DNA of 64,000 bases, from assembly GCA_030220185.1 (NCBI GenBank), contig JASPKZ010007248.1, forward strand, positions 496,001 through 560,000. The letters are read 5' to 3'. The position numbers and the translations under genes were made by a program. Every line of letters starts with the position of its first letter. Positions within the stretch are counted from its first letter, which is position 1. Below are positions 10,832-20,439 of the stretch, piece by piece. The notes under the pieces are model-generated. The model did not search any database, was not told the origin of the DNA, and saw only the letters and a list, made by a program, of their open reading frames with translations. This DNA comes from Diploptera punctata. Taxonomy: Eukaryota; Arthropoda; Insecta; Blattodea; Blaberidae.

Positions 10832-10917
10832 CTGGTTTTTCTATCATCCCCTGTATAATCTATTTCCCTCAAATAATGGTTAATGTTATTCTTCTACCTC
10901 ATTCTTGGTCTACCAAA
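10832..10917 (-). repeat. LINE-B fragment
   Basis: Minus strand carries GGTAGACCAAGAATGAGGT, GAATAACATTAACCATTAT and ATACAGGGGATGATAG, a short internal slice of the LINE-B C-terminal region (GRPRMRWENNIN). Confidence 0.75.
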
Positions 10918-10944
10918 TCTGTCTTTTTTTTACACGTACATTCC

Positions 10945-11130
10945 ACGCGGACCTAAAGGTACACAATCTGTCGGGAGAGGATTTTCAACACTGGATCACA
11001 AACATACTTTCATAACCACACAAGGACATGGAAGTTCTTCCTGGATGAGAGATCAGCTCAATGTCAAGGCCACCTCCGAGGTAACATTTAAGACAAGACA
11101 CATCATTCACTCATAATAAACAAGACAAAT
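10945..11130 (-). repeat. SINE-5 type repeat copy
   Basis: Reverse orientation of the 5839 and 38090 copies: CTGTCGGGAGAGGATTTT, ACACAAGGACATGG and GATCAGCTCAATGTCAAGG. Confidence 0.55.
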
Positions 11131-11182
11131 ACTATACAGATGATTGGAAACGGTGTTCGAAAACTATTTGAACCGTAAAGTT

Positions 11183-11298
11183 TCCGACACTTTTCTTACA
11201 GGTGAGGGAGAGAAAAACTTCACCCAGGAAATTTTTCTCGACCAAGGATCGAACCAGATTCCGCTATGTACGAGGCTAAGACGATACCCCGACACCAT
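11183..11298 (-). repeat. SINE-1 fragment
   Basis: Contains TTTCTTACAGGTGAGG and CTTCACCCAGGAAA followed by a decayed B box (GGATCGAACC), in the order seen in minus-strand SINE-1 copies. Confidence 0.6.
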
Positions 11299-11329
11299 AA
11301 TTATGATAATTTTATTTATATATAGAGAT

Positions 11330-11575
11330 TTTCAATGTTTACATATATTTCTGTGCATAAGTTTTATTTTCCTTCTTCACTCGTCTCTATCCATCCACTC
11401 CACGTCATCCAGTCCGCTTGTTCTCATTCCAGTTCTTATTTCTTGCATCCACGAGTTTCGAGGTCTTCCTTTTCTTCTTTCAGGTGGACACCATTCCAGT
11501 GTTTTTCTGGGTAAGCTTTCTTCTTGCATGCGTTGTACATGCCCATACCAATTTAATTACTTGTATCTTATATAA
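11330..11575 (-). pseudogene. LINE C-terminal remnant
   Basis: Minus strand reads IGMGMYNACKKKAYPEKHW, then EEKEDLETRGCKK and EQADWMTWSGWIETSEEGK. Tryptophan and charged residues are spaced as in the last part of RTE-like ORF2. Heavily decayed. Confidence 0.45.
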
Positions 11576-11586
11576 TCTACTATTGA

Positions 11587-11588
<2 letters not shown>

Positions 11589-11625
<37 letters not shown>
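11589..11625. repeat. (TAA)n microsatellite
   Basis: About twelve AAT units. Confidence 0.9.
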
Positions 11626-11628
<3 letters not shown>

Positions 11629-11679
11629 GTTATTATTTGTTGAAGAGGGACAATTACGATGATACGGGTATCTCAACAA

Positions 11680-11850
11680 AATGTGATCTGATAGAATCCC
11701 TAAGAAGATCTTAGAGTGGAAAATAGATGGGAAAAGAAGAAAGAGAAGACCTAAAGAAGGTTGGATGGATACGAGTGAACTGGGATTTACAGATGAGGAT
11801 GTTCAGGACCGCTACAACTGGAGAAGGTGAATTTCTTGTGAGGGAGAATA
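11680..11850 (+). pseudogene. LINE C-terminal fragment
   Basis: Reads KILEWKIDGKRRKRRPKEGW, MDTSELGFTDEDVQDRYNWR, the basic RPRxGW type tail found at the end of LINE ORF2. No longer open upstream. Confidence 0.5.
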
Positions 11851-11879
11851 ACATTAACCTAGAGTTGAGGGAAATATAT

Positions 11880-12084
11880 TATTAGTCATTAAAAATATCT
11901 CTGCAGGCGGAAGAATTACGAAACTCTGTTTGTTGCTACACGTGACGTCATATAAGGCAGTGTATACTGTCAGCGTCCCACGTCCCATTCCCCTCTGCAC
12001 CCTTAGATAGCAGTGTCACGTGTTCTATTCCTGCATAAACACGATTGCAGTGCCCTCCGTCAACAACTGCACTTACCTTAAACG
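11880..12084. other. Unassigned DNA
   Basis: Nothing recognised in this short stretch. Confidence 0.3.
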
Positions 12085-12200
12085 GGTATATACAGGGAAT
12101 GGTTGGAAAACATTATATCAGGACAGGGATGTATGGAGAGTTTATTTCCGCCCGATCATGAACCTACGTGTTCGATTGTGCTAGTGAGTTAGTTGTGTTT
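12085..12200 (+). repeat. LINE-B 3' end fragment
   Basis: Contains TACAGGGAATGGTTGG, GGATGTATGGAGAG, CATGAACCTACGTGTTCG and the tail TAGTGAGTTAGTTG. Confidence 0.8.
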
Positions 12201-12204
12201 TATT

Positions 12205-12420
12205 TATTGGGTCTAGGAGTTAAATTTCTTGCCTCAGGTCCCAAAGTTCGCGGGTTCAAACCCGACCGGAATTGATGGATGGAAAATTCTAAGGGAGAAG
12301 TCCTCCGGGAGGTCTTTAAGCCATGGGTCCCGAGTCTGAAGATTTTCCGGATCTTAATAAATCCTTAAATCCAATTTTGAGTTTCCGAGAAAATTTTAAT
12401 CGGTCTTTCCCATCCAAATA
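12205..12420 (+). repeat. SINE-4 (tRNA-headed repeat)
   Basis: The head GGGTCTAGGAGTTAAATTTC and B-box-like GCGGGTTCAAACCCG look tRNA-derived. The same head occurs reversed at 45011-45095. The body with TCCTCCGGGAGGTC (a short palindrome) and GGGTCCCGAGTCTG is seen only here. Confidence 0.55.
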
Positions 12421-12454
12421 ATATCTTAGTTACCTACTGTCTCTTTAATGCGAT

Positions 12455-12765
12455 GAGCTGTCACAAACTCCACGGCACAATAGGCCTAGAAGGCCCTTGA
12501 CCTACCATACGCCTGCTGCTCTCACATCCATATGTGTTAATCATAGAGGTAGACGATCATCCAGCCAGTGTAGGGTTGACATGTGGTCAAAATGTAGGGT
12601 CCCTCAGCCGTTATGGCTGGTTTTCAACCTGGAACCGCTACCTGTTGTAGTTACCCAAATTCCTCATAATGGTGGCTGGGTAGTTACGGTCCCACACCGG
12701 CCGAAATTCCACGAGAAAAGTTGTTGCCCCATCTCGCCTTAACCACTTGGCTATGACGTAACTAA
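12455..12765 (-). repeat. SINE-3 copy
   Basis: Minus strand runs from the Ser/Leu-like head (remnant TAGCCAAGTGGTTAAGGC) through CCAGCCATTATGAGG-like and GTTGAAAACCAGCCATAACG to GGCCTATTGTGCCGTGGAG. The order equals 31556-31892. It is diverged at many positions. Confidence 0.75.
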
Positions 12766-13019
12766 ATTAGTGTGGTAAAGGAGCACCCAGGTGACGTTAA
12801 AGTTTAATTTTCCATATTTTTAAACGGAGGTGGTAGCTTGTGCAATTGTAAGTCGCTACGTCCCGATTTGGAAACAAGTAAATAACCAACTCCTACTCCA
12901 TACAGAATTCTGCAATTTGCATTAAATTAATTCTGCAATAACGGAGAGTGCGGTACAGCTGACAGCGTGTGGGTTCAATCTGGGTTCATCGGACTAATCA
13001 GAACACTGGCAACGTCTTG
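12766..13019. other. Unassigned DNA
   Basis: No family recognised. Confidence 0.3.
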
Positions 13020-13663
13020 CAAAGTGTCTAAATCGCTATCATCAAAGTTTAAATTCGCTTTGTATTTGTAGGACATAAGGTAAACGGAACCCTTGGTATT
13101 TACAAAATAATAAATAATAGTAAAAAATAACATCTTTGTTGGAAATATTTGCGTTCATTAAAACAACTGACTAACGTTAACAGTGTGCTCAATGTTTATT
13201 AGTTGAGACTACAGCAGGCCGTGACTCCAATCAGTCATAAAATGGAGGCAAGTACGAATTTATTGTTTTATATTGTTTCAAATGTCCACCGCTGTGGTCT
13301 CGGGGTAGCGTGCTGCCTTGTCACGCAGCGGACCCGGGTTCGATCCCCGGTCGGGACAGTCTTTCTGGGTGAGGTTTTATCGGGGTTTTTCCTCACCTGT
13401 AAGACAAATGTCAGGAAAACTTTAAGGCCCAAACGGTCCCCGAAATCATATGGCTATCGCAATCATCATCATTCATATTCATCTTAAGTTAACCTTAGGA
13501 TTAGGACTCTCCTGGCGCACCACTATCATCATCATCATCACCCATTATATCATCGGGGCAACGTAACCCCGCCTTCCAGGCGCCCCAATCTCAGAAGTGG
13601 GTTACAAGTACGCCATGCCAGGAAAGAAACCAGGAATGTCGAAAGACAACCTGGGGCATTTGG

Positions 13664-13694
<31 letters not shown>

Positions 13695-13945
13695 TAGTTT
13701 CAAATAAAGTTCAGTTCATTTAAAAGCAGTGATTTGTTTCGTATAATGTATATTTAACACTACCTTTTGTTATATTTTTGTATATACACTACACCTACTA
13801 TACATGTAGGGCAGTGGTTTTACTTCCCGCACGATGTCTGTAATATTACAGTGTTGTTATTTAGGTTAGCAACCCCGAAACTTAAGAAGTTGAGCTTTAA
13901 ATCATGGTCGCCATTGATATAAGTACGATAGAACGCACTATCCCG
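13020..13945 (+). repeat. R3 interspersed repeat, copy a, split by SINE-1b
   Basis: Matches 38592-39310 in reverse order. Landmarks are GACTAACGTTAACAGTGTG, CTACAGCAGGCCGTGAC, GATTTGTTTCGTATAATG, GGGCAGTGGTTTTACTTCCC and GGTTAGCAACCCCGAAA. Parts also form the core of the palindrome at 50460-51164. No coding capacity. Confidence 0.65.
13284..13696 (+). repeat. SINE-1b, full-length, with 9-bp target duplication
   Basis: Head GTCCACCGCTGTGGTCTCGG, B box GGGTTCGATCCCCGG, body TGTAAGACAAATGTCAGG, then the long subtype tail (GGATTAGGACTCTCCTGGCG, AACGTAACCCCGCCTTCC, GACAACCTGGGGCAT) and a TA-rich end. GTTTCAAAT lies on both sides (13275-13283 and 13697-13705), giving a clear target-site duplication inside R3. 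Confidence 0.85.
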
Positions 13946-14180
13946 CAAAAAATAAGTAATGGGTGTATGAGGCAGTTTTGAAGAAAACAGATGTTCACTT
14001 TTACTTTCGAAAAATAGAATGCAAATAGGAATGAAATAGTTCGACCTTTTAGTTCAGTTTAGTGAATTACTGATTTCCAGTTCATTTCAGTTCACATTAA
14101 TACAAAAACTAGCTGGATACTCGGCATGCGCTGCTACGCCTAAATTAATTATTTTTTAGTCGAATAAGTAAAAATTCCAT

Positions 14181-14487
14181 AGTATTTCTGCCCGAGGGCA
14201 GGTCTTTCACTGCAATCATAGCATTTTCATGCTATACTTTGCAGCTTTACTAGGAAATTATAGGTATGGTAGCTTCCCGTTGCTTTCTACACCGGTGAAG
14301 GATGATGGTGATAATGATAAGGTTGATGATGATGGCTGGATGATTTTCGGGGACCGTTGGGCCCTAAGCTTCCTGACATTTGTCTCACAGGTGAGGAAAA
14401 ACCCCGAAAAAAACCCTCACCCGGGAATCGATCCCGGACTCGCTGCGTGGCAAGGCAGCACGCTACCTCGAGACCACAGCGGTGGAC
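14181..14487 (-). repeat. SINE-1 copy in R1
   Basis: Minus strand starts GTCCACCGCTGTGGTCTCG, has the B box (seen here as GGGATCGATCCCGG) and TGTGAGACAAATGTCAGG, and ends with the CTGCCCTCGGGCAGAAATAC tip. A (GATGAT)n-like run in the body varies between copies. Confidence 0.85.
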
Positions 14488-14550
14488 AAAAAAAAAAATA
14501 CATAGGTTAATTAAATTGCGACGAACCAAATATGATGGGTTGCTAGAGTA

Positions 14551-15197
14551 AGTAAAGTGATCTCACAACAGGCCTCAGGAGGCCCTTGGGGTAGTAGGAG
14601 GTTAAGGCTCCCACTTTTTCTAGACAATCGGCACTTTATGTTAGCCGGGTTGTCAGCACTGCGTGACGGCCGCCTTTACCCCCAGAACAAGCCTCTGGTA
14701 CTCATTTCCGTTAGAGGCTGAGTCGACCCCAGGGCCATAGTGCCGCCAGAGGGTTTGGGTCAGTTTAAAAATCCTGACCCCAACGGGACTTGCCAATATT
14801 CATATATTTGTTCGGGATATTAGAGTAAGCTACTTGTGTATATTGGTATATGAGCTGATTGTGCTAACCTTTTGGTTGTAGGAGTTGCTAGAGTGAGTTT
14901 CAGTATACGTGGTCCAGGTTTTGCTAATGAGACGCTAACTAAACTCTAAAACGAGGGTAACTAGAAGTTAGTAAGCGTCCATGGACACGTTTTAAATACA
15001 ACATGTCAGTCAAATTAAACTATGTTATGCTATGGAGTAAATCCAAGCATGTTTGTAGTAAAAAATATCTGTATGTTAAACTAGATATTGGTTACAAAAA
15101 ACATTTTGTATTATGGCACATGTTGAATTAGTATGTGAACCCTCGACCCTCCGGCTTGTAGCTCAGTGCCTTAACCACTACGCTACGGCGTGCCCCC
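14551..15197 (-). repeat. SINE-2 with 14-bp target duplication, itself interrupted
   Basis: The SINE pieces 14551-14792 and 15138-15197 join into one full SINE-2. GGGTTGCTAGAGTA stands on both sides (14537-14550 and 15198-15211), so the insertion in R1 is well defined. A 345-bp foreign piece separates body and head. Confidence 0.9.
14793..15137. mobile_element. Unknown 345-bp insertion inside SINE-2
   Basis: It breaks the SINE-2 between GGGACTTG and AACCCTCGACC. It has no TIR that I can see, no coding frame and no match elsewhere in the window, although TTGCTAGAGTGAGTTT resembles R1. At most two bases (TG) may be duplicated at the borders. Confidence 0.5.
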
Positions 15198-15440
15198 GGG
15201 TTGCTAGAGTATATTTTTAATTTCGGATTTCAGGTAAACTCCAACATCTAATGGTCGAATGTCGCTGAGCACTGGACAATATCTATATAGGTGTATTTTA
15301 ATACAATAAACTCAGTTTCGTTTTAAATATTCACTCTAGGTGAACGCCTAAGCCATATAGTTTGAGAGCATAATAGATAGCGGCCAGGGACCTATTAATA
15401 ATTAGTTAGTTGGTTAAAACGTCTATAAATAACTATTTAA

Positions 15441-15736
15441 TACAAGAAAGTAACGCGGTTGAGCGTGATGGGAAGTTGTAAGCGAATATTTTTAGCTAAC
15501 AGTGTTGATAACATTATCAACTGATGTACTTATTATCTTCCGTCCAATTAAATTATATTTATCATGTCATTACGCCATTTGTATGTGTCGGCTCCATGCA
15601 GACCGTGCAAGTCTGAAAATTATTTTTATTTTCATAAAGCAGAGAGGATGGGTCACGTGAAAGACAGAGTTACGTTTCCCCGATGATCTCAATGATAACG
15701 AAGCACCAGGCGTATAATTAAACCTTAACTTAACCT
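15441..15736. other. Unassigned DNA leading into a minisatellite
   Basis: Nothing recognised except, near 15677-15733, pieces like CCCCGATGATCTCAATGAT and TTAACTTAACCTAAATT that resemble the SINE-1b/1c tail at 32500-32590 in the same strand. Confidence 0.35.
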
Positions 15737-16222
15737 AAATTTCAGACCACAGTAGCACTTAGGGACCAAAGACAGAAGAAAAGAGAGGTACATTTCAGAC
15801 CACAGTAGCACTTATGGACCAAAGACAGAAGAAAAGAGAGGTAAATTTCAGACCACAGTAGAACTTAGGGACCAAAGACAGAAGAAAAGAGAGGTAAATT
15901 TCAGACAACAGTAGCACTTAGGACTTAGGGACCAAATACAGAAGAAAAGAGAGGTAAATTTCAGACAACAGTAGCACTTAGGGACCAAAGACAGAAGAAA
16001 AGAGAGGTAAATTTCAGACCACAGTAGCACTTAGGGACCAAAGACAGAAGAAAAGAGAGGTAAATTTCAGACAACAGTAGCACTTAGGGACCAAGGACAG
16101 AAGAAAAGAGAGGTAAATTTCAGACCACGGTAGCACTTAGGTACCAAAGACAGAAGAAAAGAGAGGTAAATTTCAGACAACAGTAGCACTTAGGGACCAA
16201 AGACAGAAGAAAAGAGAGGTAA
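15737..16222. repeat. 54-bp minisatellite, about nine units
   Basis: The unit contains TTTCAGACCACAGTAGCACT and GGGACCAAAGACAGAAGAA, GAGAGGTAAA. Units differ by single bases (for example GACCACAG or GACAACAG); one carries an extra CTTAGGA. 54 is a multiple of three, so open frames through it are periodic by construction and not evidence of a protein. Confidence 0.9.
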
Positions 16223-16530
16223 ATTGAGAAGGCTGTTTAACAGTGAGCTACATTATCTTTATGGAAAACCAGATAAAATAACAACAGTTAAATCTCGTAG
16301 ATCGCGATGGGCAGGACATGAAAGAGCGGCATAGAAACTATGTCAAAAAAGTAGAAGTCAAGCGTCCAGTAGGTAGGCAGAGAATGAGTTGGCAGAATAA
16401 CATGAACTATGATTTGAGGGCGGTGAATTAAACCGACGATGATTGGAAAACATTTCAGGATACGGATATATGGAGAGCCTATGTCCGCGGCCATGGACCT
16501 TCGTGTTTGATACTGCTAGTGAGTTAAGAG
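16223..16530 (+). pseudogene. LINE-B C-terminal remnant
   Basis: Contains GAGAAGGCTGTTTAACAGTG, TCTCGTAGATCGCGATGGGC, CAGAATAACATGAACTATG and a tail TAGTGAGTTAAGAGTTAG. Stops and small deletions break the reading. It begins exactly where the minisatellite ends. Confidence 0.8.
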
Positions 16531-16885
16531 TTAGCTAGACGTCCACAGTAATAATTCTTTTCGAGGGAAAAATACTGTGATTTGAGAGGAAACTGAACCC
16601 AGGACCTCATGAAGCTCTCTAAGTATACACGTATGTATACATGTAGAACATTGTGTCAGTTTACTAATGTTGAAGGTCAGGACAACATAATATTAATAAA
16701 GAGCAGAGTGTCTTCAAGGTCACGAGCCTCAAGCGATCCAACTTTCCACTCATTAAGAGTTCAAGGATTTGTTACATATGGCTCTGTTACACGGGTCACA
16801 GCCCGAACACACTTTGCAACAAACTCCATTACCCGCCCCACAATCAATTATACCATTTTTTTTTTATAAAATACAATATATAAAA
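16531..16885. other. Unassigned DNA
   Basis: No family recognised; overlapping short frames at 16609-16951 have no motif. Confidence 0.3.
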
Positions 16886-17335
16886 CTGTTATTCTCTTTC
16901 CCAATTATGTTTTATGGATGCAAAACATGGATTCTTACTTTAAGGGAGTAGCAAAGTTTAGAAGCAGGCCTATTTGTGAATAAAGTTCTTAGAAAACATT
17001 TGGATCAGAGAGAGATGAACAGACAGGTGAATGGAGAAGACTACTAAGCAGCGAGCTACATGATCTTTATAGGAAACTAGGTATAATAAGGATAGGTAAG
17101 TCTCGTAAACTGCAATGTGGCACGAATGGAGAATGAAAGAAGGGCATGGAAGCTTCTTGTATGAAAACCGAGGGAGAACGCAAAGTTCATAGACCAAGAA
17201 TGAGGTGGGAGAATAACATTATCCACGATTTGAGGAAAGATTATAAGAGGATGATTGGAAAACATTACCTCAGGATATGGATGTATGGAGAGCTTATATC
17301 CGCGCGGCCATGAACCTAAGGATTCTATAATGGTA
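16886..17335 (+). pseudogene. LINE-B C-terminal remnant
   Basis: Order of blocks: TATGTTTTATGGATGCAAAA, AATAAAGTTCTTAG, GATCAGAGAGAGATGAACAG, GGTGGGAGAATAACATTATC and CGCGCGGCCATGAACC. Frames read FYGCKTW. Broken by several frameshifts. Confidence 0.8.
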
Positions 17336-17756
17336 GTTATGGATTACAACTTATTACTTGTGAGTATGAATTCCGACTGGGAATTGAACCCGCGTTCTAC
17401 ACCATAATAGTTGTAATATATTTTAAGTTGGTTTGTTGAGACATACACCGGACGTGACGTGGGTGGGTGGAGAACAGATACTGCCCGGAAACTCCACTCC
17501 ATTACATTTGTCCATACATACAGGGTTGCCCAACATTCTCAAGGCTGTACACGCCCTATCACTACCAAGACAAGTTGTTTCAAACTGTTCAAGATGTGTG
17601 TTGATGTTGCTGTTCGGAATCAACCTGAGAATCTGATTTCGCAACGAAACTAAGTAGGATGCTATTAAAATTCTAAGGAAAATCTATTGACCGATGAAAG
17701 AAAATGACAAATGCACAGTAGGTATAATCATGAATTACATGGTGATACTGACATGG
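17336..17756. other. Unassigned DNA
   Basis: Three mutually overlapping frames around 17423-17653 on both strands cannot all be real and none matches a family. I see no repeat. Confidence 0.3.
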
Positions 17757-18257
17757 TCATAAGTAATGTCAGGAGTGATTTCCAATTTGAAAACAAATCA
17801 GAAACGTGTGGTTATGTTTCATTGTTTATTCATTCCAACTTAACCATATTATTTATTGCCAAATGGATCGCAATATTGTAAGAATGCACCCTAGTGGAGA
17901 AAAAATTTAACACATCGAACTGTATATTATAACCAACATTATAGGTTATTAATTAATTTTTAGTAAAAAACTCAGTAAAATCATTATTTAAAAACGCAAT
18001 TATTGAACACACAATTATCAAGTCTGTAGTTCGAAGGAATTTGTTCATTATTTGCTATATTCAACGTATTTGTTGGAGAAAAATAATGCACTGACCTGTT
18101 CAAAATATTAAAAAGGAGGAACTTTCTTTATCACAAAAGCAGGAGCTGATAAAGAGAAATCGATAAAGAACGATGTGAAACACGACTGTCATTGGTTGTA
18201 AAACAAAATTAATTGAAATGTGATTGGTCATTGACTACCAATTGGAGCATGAGTTAA
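17757..18257 (+). repeat. M1 repeat copy
   Basis: Starts near GTCAGGAGTGATTTCCAATT, has TTTATTGCCAAATGGATCGC, GAATGCACCCTAGTGGAG and AAAAAGGAGGAACTTTCTT and ends GTGATTGGTCATTGAC with GAGTTAAAC. Other copies are at 25694, 27330, 39624 and 42826. The complete element ends in a GACTATTTAACTCATG tip. Confidence 0.7.
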
Positions 18258-18261
18258 ACAG

Positions 18262-18541
18262 AATAATAAAATCCTCAAGGTTAAGATGGCTGGGTCATTT
18301 ACATCGACTGGAATAAAAACAGTCATTGCCCATAGTCACATTCTCTAAAATAGAGGGAAAAAGAAAAGTAGGAAGACCTCTTACCAGATGGCTAGACAGC
18401 GTGGAACAGGATCTGAAGGTTTATGGGAGTCCAGGCATGAAGAAGGAAGGCAGAAGACAGAAATGGATAGGGGTGTATAGTTGGGGCGGTCAAGGCCTGC
18501 AATGGGCTGTAGCACCAAACATGATGATGATGATGCATTAA
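18262..18541 (+). pseudogene. RTE-like LINE C-terminal remnant with (ATG)n tail
   Basis: Frames read LRWLGHLHRLE, then KIEGKRKVGRPLTRWLDSVE, QDLKVYGSPGMKKE and end at an (ATG)5 tail. This is the usual C-terminal end and simple-repeat tail of an RTE-type LINE, distinct from LINE-A, B and C. Confidence 0.65.
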
Positions 18542-18559
18542 AATAAACCGAGGTAGATA

Positions 18560-18700
18560 TTCTCAAAAAATCAGCGAAATTCGACCATTGTATGTGGTGT
18601 TTTGCTTAAAATCCGAAATTAAAAATTGACTCTAGCAACTACCATGTTTGGTTCGTCGCCATGTTTACCCTACAATTTAATTAACCCTTACATTGGCAAT
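18560..18700 (-). repeat. R1 fragment, head-to-head with the next copy
   Basis: Minus strand has GACGAACCAAACATGG, TTGCTAGAGTCAATTTTTAA and TTTCGGATTTTAAG. It stands in inverted orientation to the copy that begins at 18705. Confidence 0.65.
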
Positions 18701-18704
18701 ATAC

Positions 18705-19078
18705 CCTACTAGGGAATACCCGGCGTGCTCTGCTACGCCTAAATAAATTATATATTGAGGGTTAATTAATTATATGGTATACACTGAGACGAACCAAACA
18801 TGACGGTTGCTAGAGTAATTTTTTTTAAATTTCCAATTTCAAGTAAACCCCCACTTCTAAAGGTCGAATTTTGCTGATCTCTGGATATTCCGAGTTTTGA
18901 TGTGAAACGTCGAAAATTGCGATCGCTAGAGCGATTTTTAAATTTTAGTTTCAGGTGAACTCCTACACCTAATGATTTTAGAACATAATAGACAACTGGT
19001 AAACACTCGCCGCATGTGAAAACCTGTATATACAAATTTTCACCAAGATCGGTTGAACGAAAAGTCTATAAAGGACAG
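18705..19078 (+). repeat. R1 repeat, copy b
   Basis: Begins CTAGGGAATACCCGGCGTGC and TGCTACGCCTAAATAAATTA, then GACGAACCAAACATGACGG, CCCCCACTTCTAAAGGTCG, CACCAAGATCGGTTGAACG and a TA run. These are the landmarks of R1 in full order. Confidence 0.7.
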
Positions 19079-19118
19079 ATATATATATATATATATATGA
19101 CATGATAAGAAAAATAAA

Positions 19119-19188
19119 TGCCTGGTCGGGATTCGAAGCCGGATCTCTGGGTTGGTACCCCAGCGTGTTATCCATTACACCACCAGGC
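19119..19188 (-). tRNA. tRNA-like sequence (minus), anticodon loop ACC
   Basis: Reads on the minus strand with D arm TGTAATGGATAACA, anticodon stem CTGGG/CCCAG around loop GTACCAA, and a T arm with CCGGCTTCGAATCCCG. The anticodon would be ACC. One T-stem mismatch (CCGGC) makes this copy less well formed than its partner. Probably repeat-derived and not a working tRNA. Confidence 0.45.
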
Positions 19189-19326
19189 GATTCCAATTCA
19201 AACACCATTATATTCTCCATTATTACTAATGTCGCGAAAACTCGGTCTTCACTGCCACCTACTAGCTGACTATAACAAGTAAGCAAATGTATATATATAA
19301 GAAAGATAGGTATTTGAATTGGAATC

Positions 19327-19396
19327 GCCTGGTGGTGTAATGGATAACACGCTGGGGTACCAACCCAGAGATCCGGGTTCGAATCCCGTTCAGGCA
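19327..19396 (+). tRNA. tRNA-like sequence (plus), anticodon loop ACC
   Basis: GCCTGG pairs with the 3' CAGGC end apart from one wobble; D arm TGTAATGGATAACA, anticodon stem CTGGG/CCCAG, loop GTACCAA (anticodon ACC), T loop GGGTTCGAATCCCG. A run of T follows within eight bases (TTTATTTTTC), as for a pol III terminator. It sits in a fold-back repeat, so a pseudo-tRNA is most likely. Confidence 0.5.
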
Positions 19397-19462
19397 TTTA
19401 TTTTTCTTATCATGTCATATTAAGCTTGCATTGCTCAATGTCAAAAATTTAATTATGACATA

Positions 19463-19497
<35 letters not shown>
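19463..19497. repeat. (TA)n microsatellite
   Basis: About seventeen TA units directly before a LINE-B copy. Confidence 0.9.
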
Positions 19498-19498
<1 letters not shown>

Positions 19499-19499
<1 letters not shown>

Positions 19500-19850
19500 T
19501 GCAGCTTCGTAAGTCAGTGACGGGTAAATGGAGAAGACTACTAAACAGTGAACTACATGGTCTTTATAGGAAGCCAGTTAAGTCTCGTAGACTGCGATGG
19601 GCAGGACACGTGGCACGAATTGGGAATGAAAGACGTGCATGGAAGCTTATTTTAGGAAAACCAGAGGGAAAACGCACAGATGGTAGACCAAGAATGAGGT
19701 GGGAGAATAACATTAACTATGATTTGAGGGAAGTAGATTACACAGGGAATGATTGGAAAACATTAGCTCAGGATAGGGATGTGTGGAGAGCTTTTATGTC
19801 CGCGCGGCCATGAACCTATGGGTTCGATAGTGCCAGTGATTTAGTTAGTA
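19499..19850 (+). pseudogene. LINE-B 3' end, well preserved
   Basis: An open frame of 104 residues reads LHGLYRKPVKSRRLRWAGHV, GKPEGKRTDGRPRMRWENN and INYDLREVDYTGNDWKTLAQ, then DRDVWRAF. This is the C-terminal domain of LINE-B ORF2. The 5' part, including the RT, is missing. The end GGTTCGATAGTGCCAGTG with TTAGTTAGTA is the 3' terminus. Confidence 0.85.
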
Positions 19851-19876
19851 AGGCAGTGATGACATTCCCACTGTTG

Positions 19877-20050
19877 TATTGTAGCCTCACAATGATGGCT
19901 GTGCAACGCTTCGCTTTGTTTCCAGCAGCTGTTATAAATAATTAAGTACAAAGATGCCGACTACCGCTACTATAATAATGCCGCATGTTAATCGTTGTCA
20001 ACCATTGTCGCACAGCACCTGCTTTTATATCAACCATCATAGTGAGGCAA
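19877..20050 (+). mobile_element. M5, MITE copy a
   Basis: TIRs of about 23 bases: TTGTAGCCTCACAATGATGG at the left and the inverse of TTATTGCCTCACTATGATGG at the right. The core has TTATAAATAATTAAGTACAA and GATGCCGACTACCGC. The second copy lies reversed at 23388-23572. Confidence 0.7.
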
Positions 20051-20439
20051 TAATATTTGTGTGTGCGAGTTAACATTATAGCATTATGTTTATGAAAGGC
20101 TTTGTTCTCTTTGTACGGACTGTCCATATGGTAAAGTGCATTTATAGTCACGTGTGCGTAAAACAAAAGACGAGGGTTGATGCAGGTGTTTGACCGTGAC
20201 ATTCACAGGTGTATCAAGTTTCCACATACAGACAGTGGTGTCTTCTTTCCCAAAATGGCTTCTTCGAGAAAGTGCATAACTTGTACTTCCATACTTTCGC
20301 ATTGTACACAATTTAACTTCCGAAACTGCGTAAACTAGTCTAATTCCTCACCAACTCGAATCCATGGTCCTATTTTTCTTCTTTACGAAATATATTTTTC
20401 TTTTATTAATCAAATCATATAGGTAGTGTTTCGTTGCGA
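20051..20439. other. Unassigned DNA
   Basis: No family recognised; two overlapping minus-strand frames here have no motif. Confidence 0.3.

Larger units (their letters stand above)
14106..15440 (+). repeat. R1 interspersed repeat, copy a, hit by SINE-1 and SINE-2
   Basis: Starts ACTAGCTGGATACTCGGC with GCGCTGCTACGCCTAAAT, resumes after SINE-1 at AGGTTAATTAAATTG and GACGAACCAAATATG, and again after SINE-2 at TTTTTAATTTCGGATTTC, then GGTAAACTCCAACATCTAATGG. The same order is seen at 18705 and 33739. No coding capacity. Confidence 0.7.
19097..19420. mobile_element. Fold-back element with two inverted tRNA-like sequences (shorter form)
   Basis: Outer arms 19097-19204 and 19312-19420 are inverted copies. 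Each holds one tRNA-like sequence (19119-19188 minus, 19327-19396 plus). The 107-bp middle is present once and equals the inner part of one arm of the longer element at 41592-42058 (ATGTCGCGA, TAGCTGACTATAACAAGTAA). TA runs flank it. The right flank (TTAAGCTTGCATTGCTCAAT) is also shared with the 42-kb locus, so the whole mobile unit is probably larger. Confidence 0.75.

Noticed and set aside
15848..16030. A 60-residue repetitive protein on the minus strand
   Set aside because: It is only the 54-base minisatellite read in frame (18 codons per unit).
15737..16222. CRISPR-like array
   Set aside because: Units are contiguous 54-base tandem repeats without unique spacers, in a eukaryotic repeat region.
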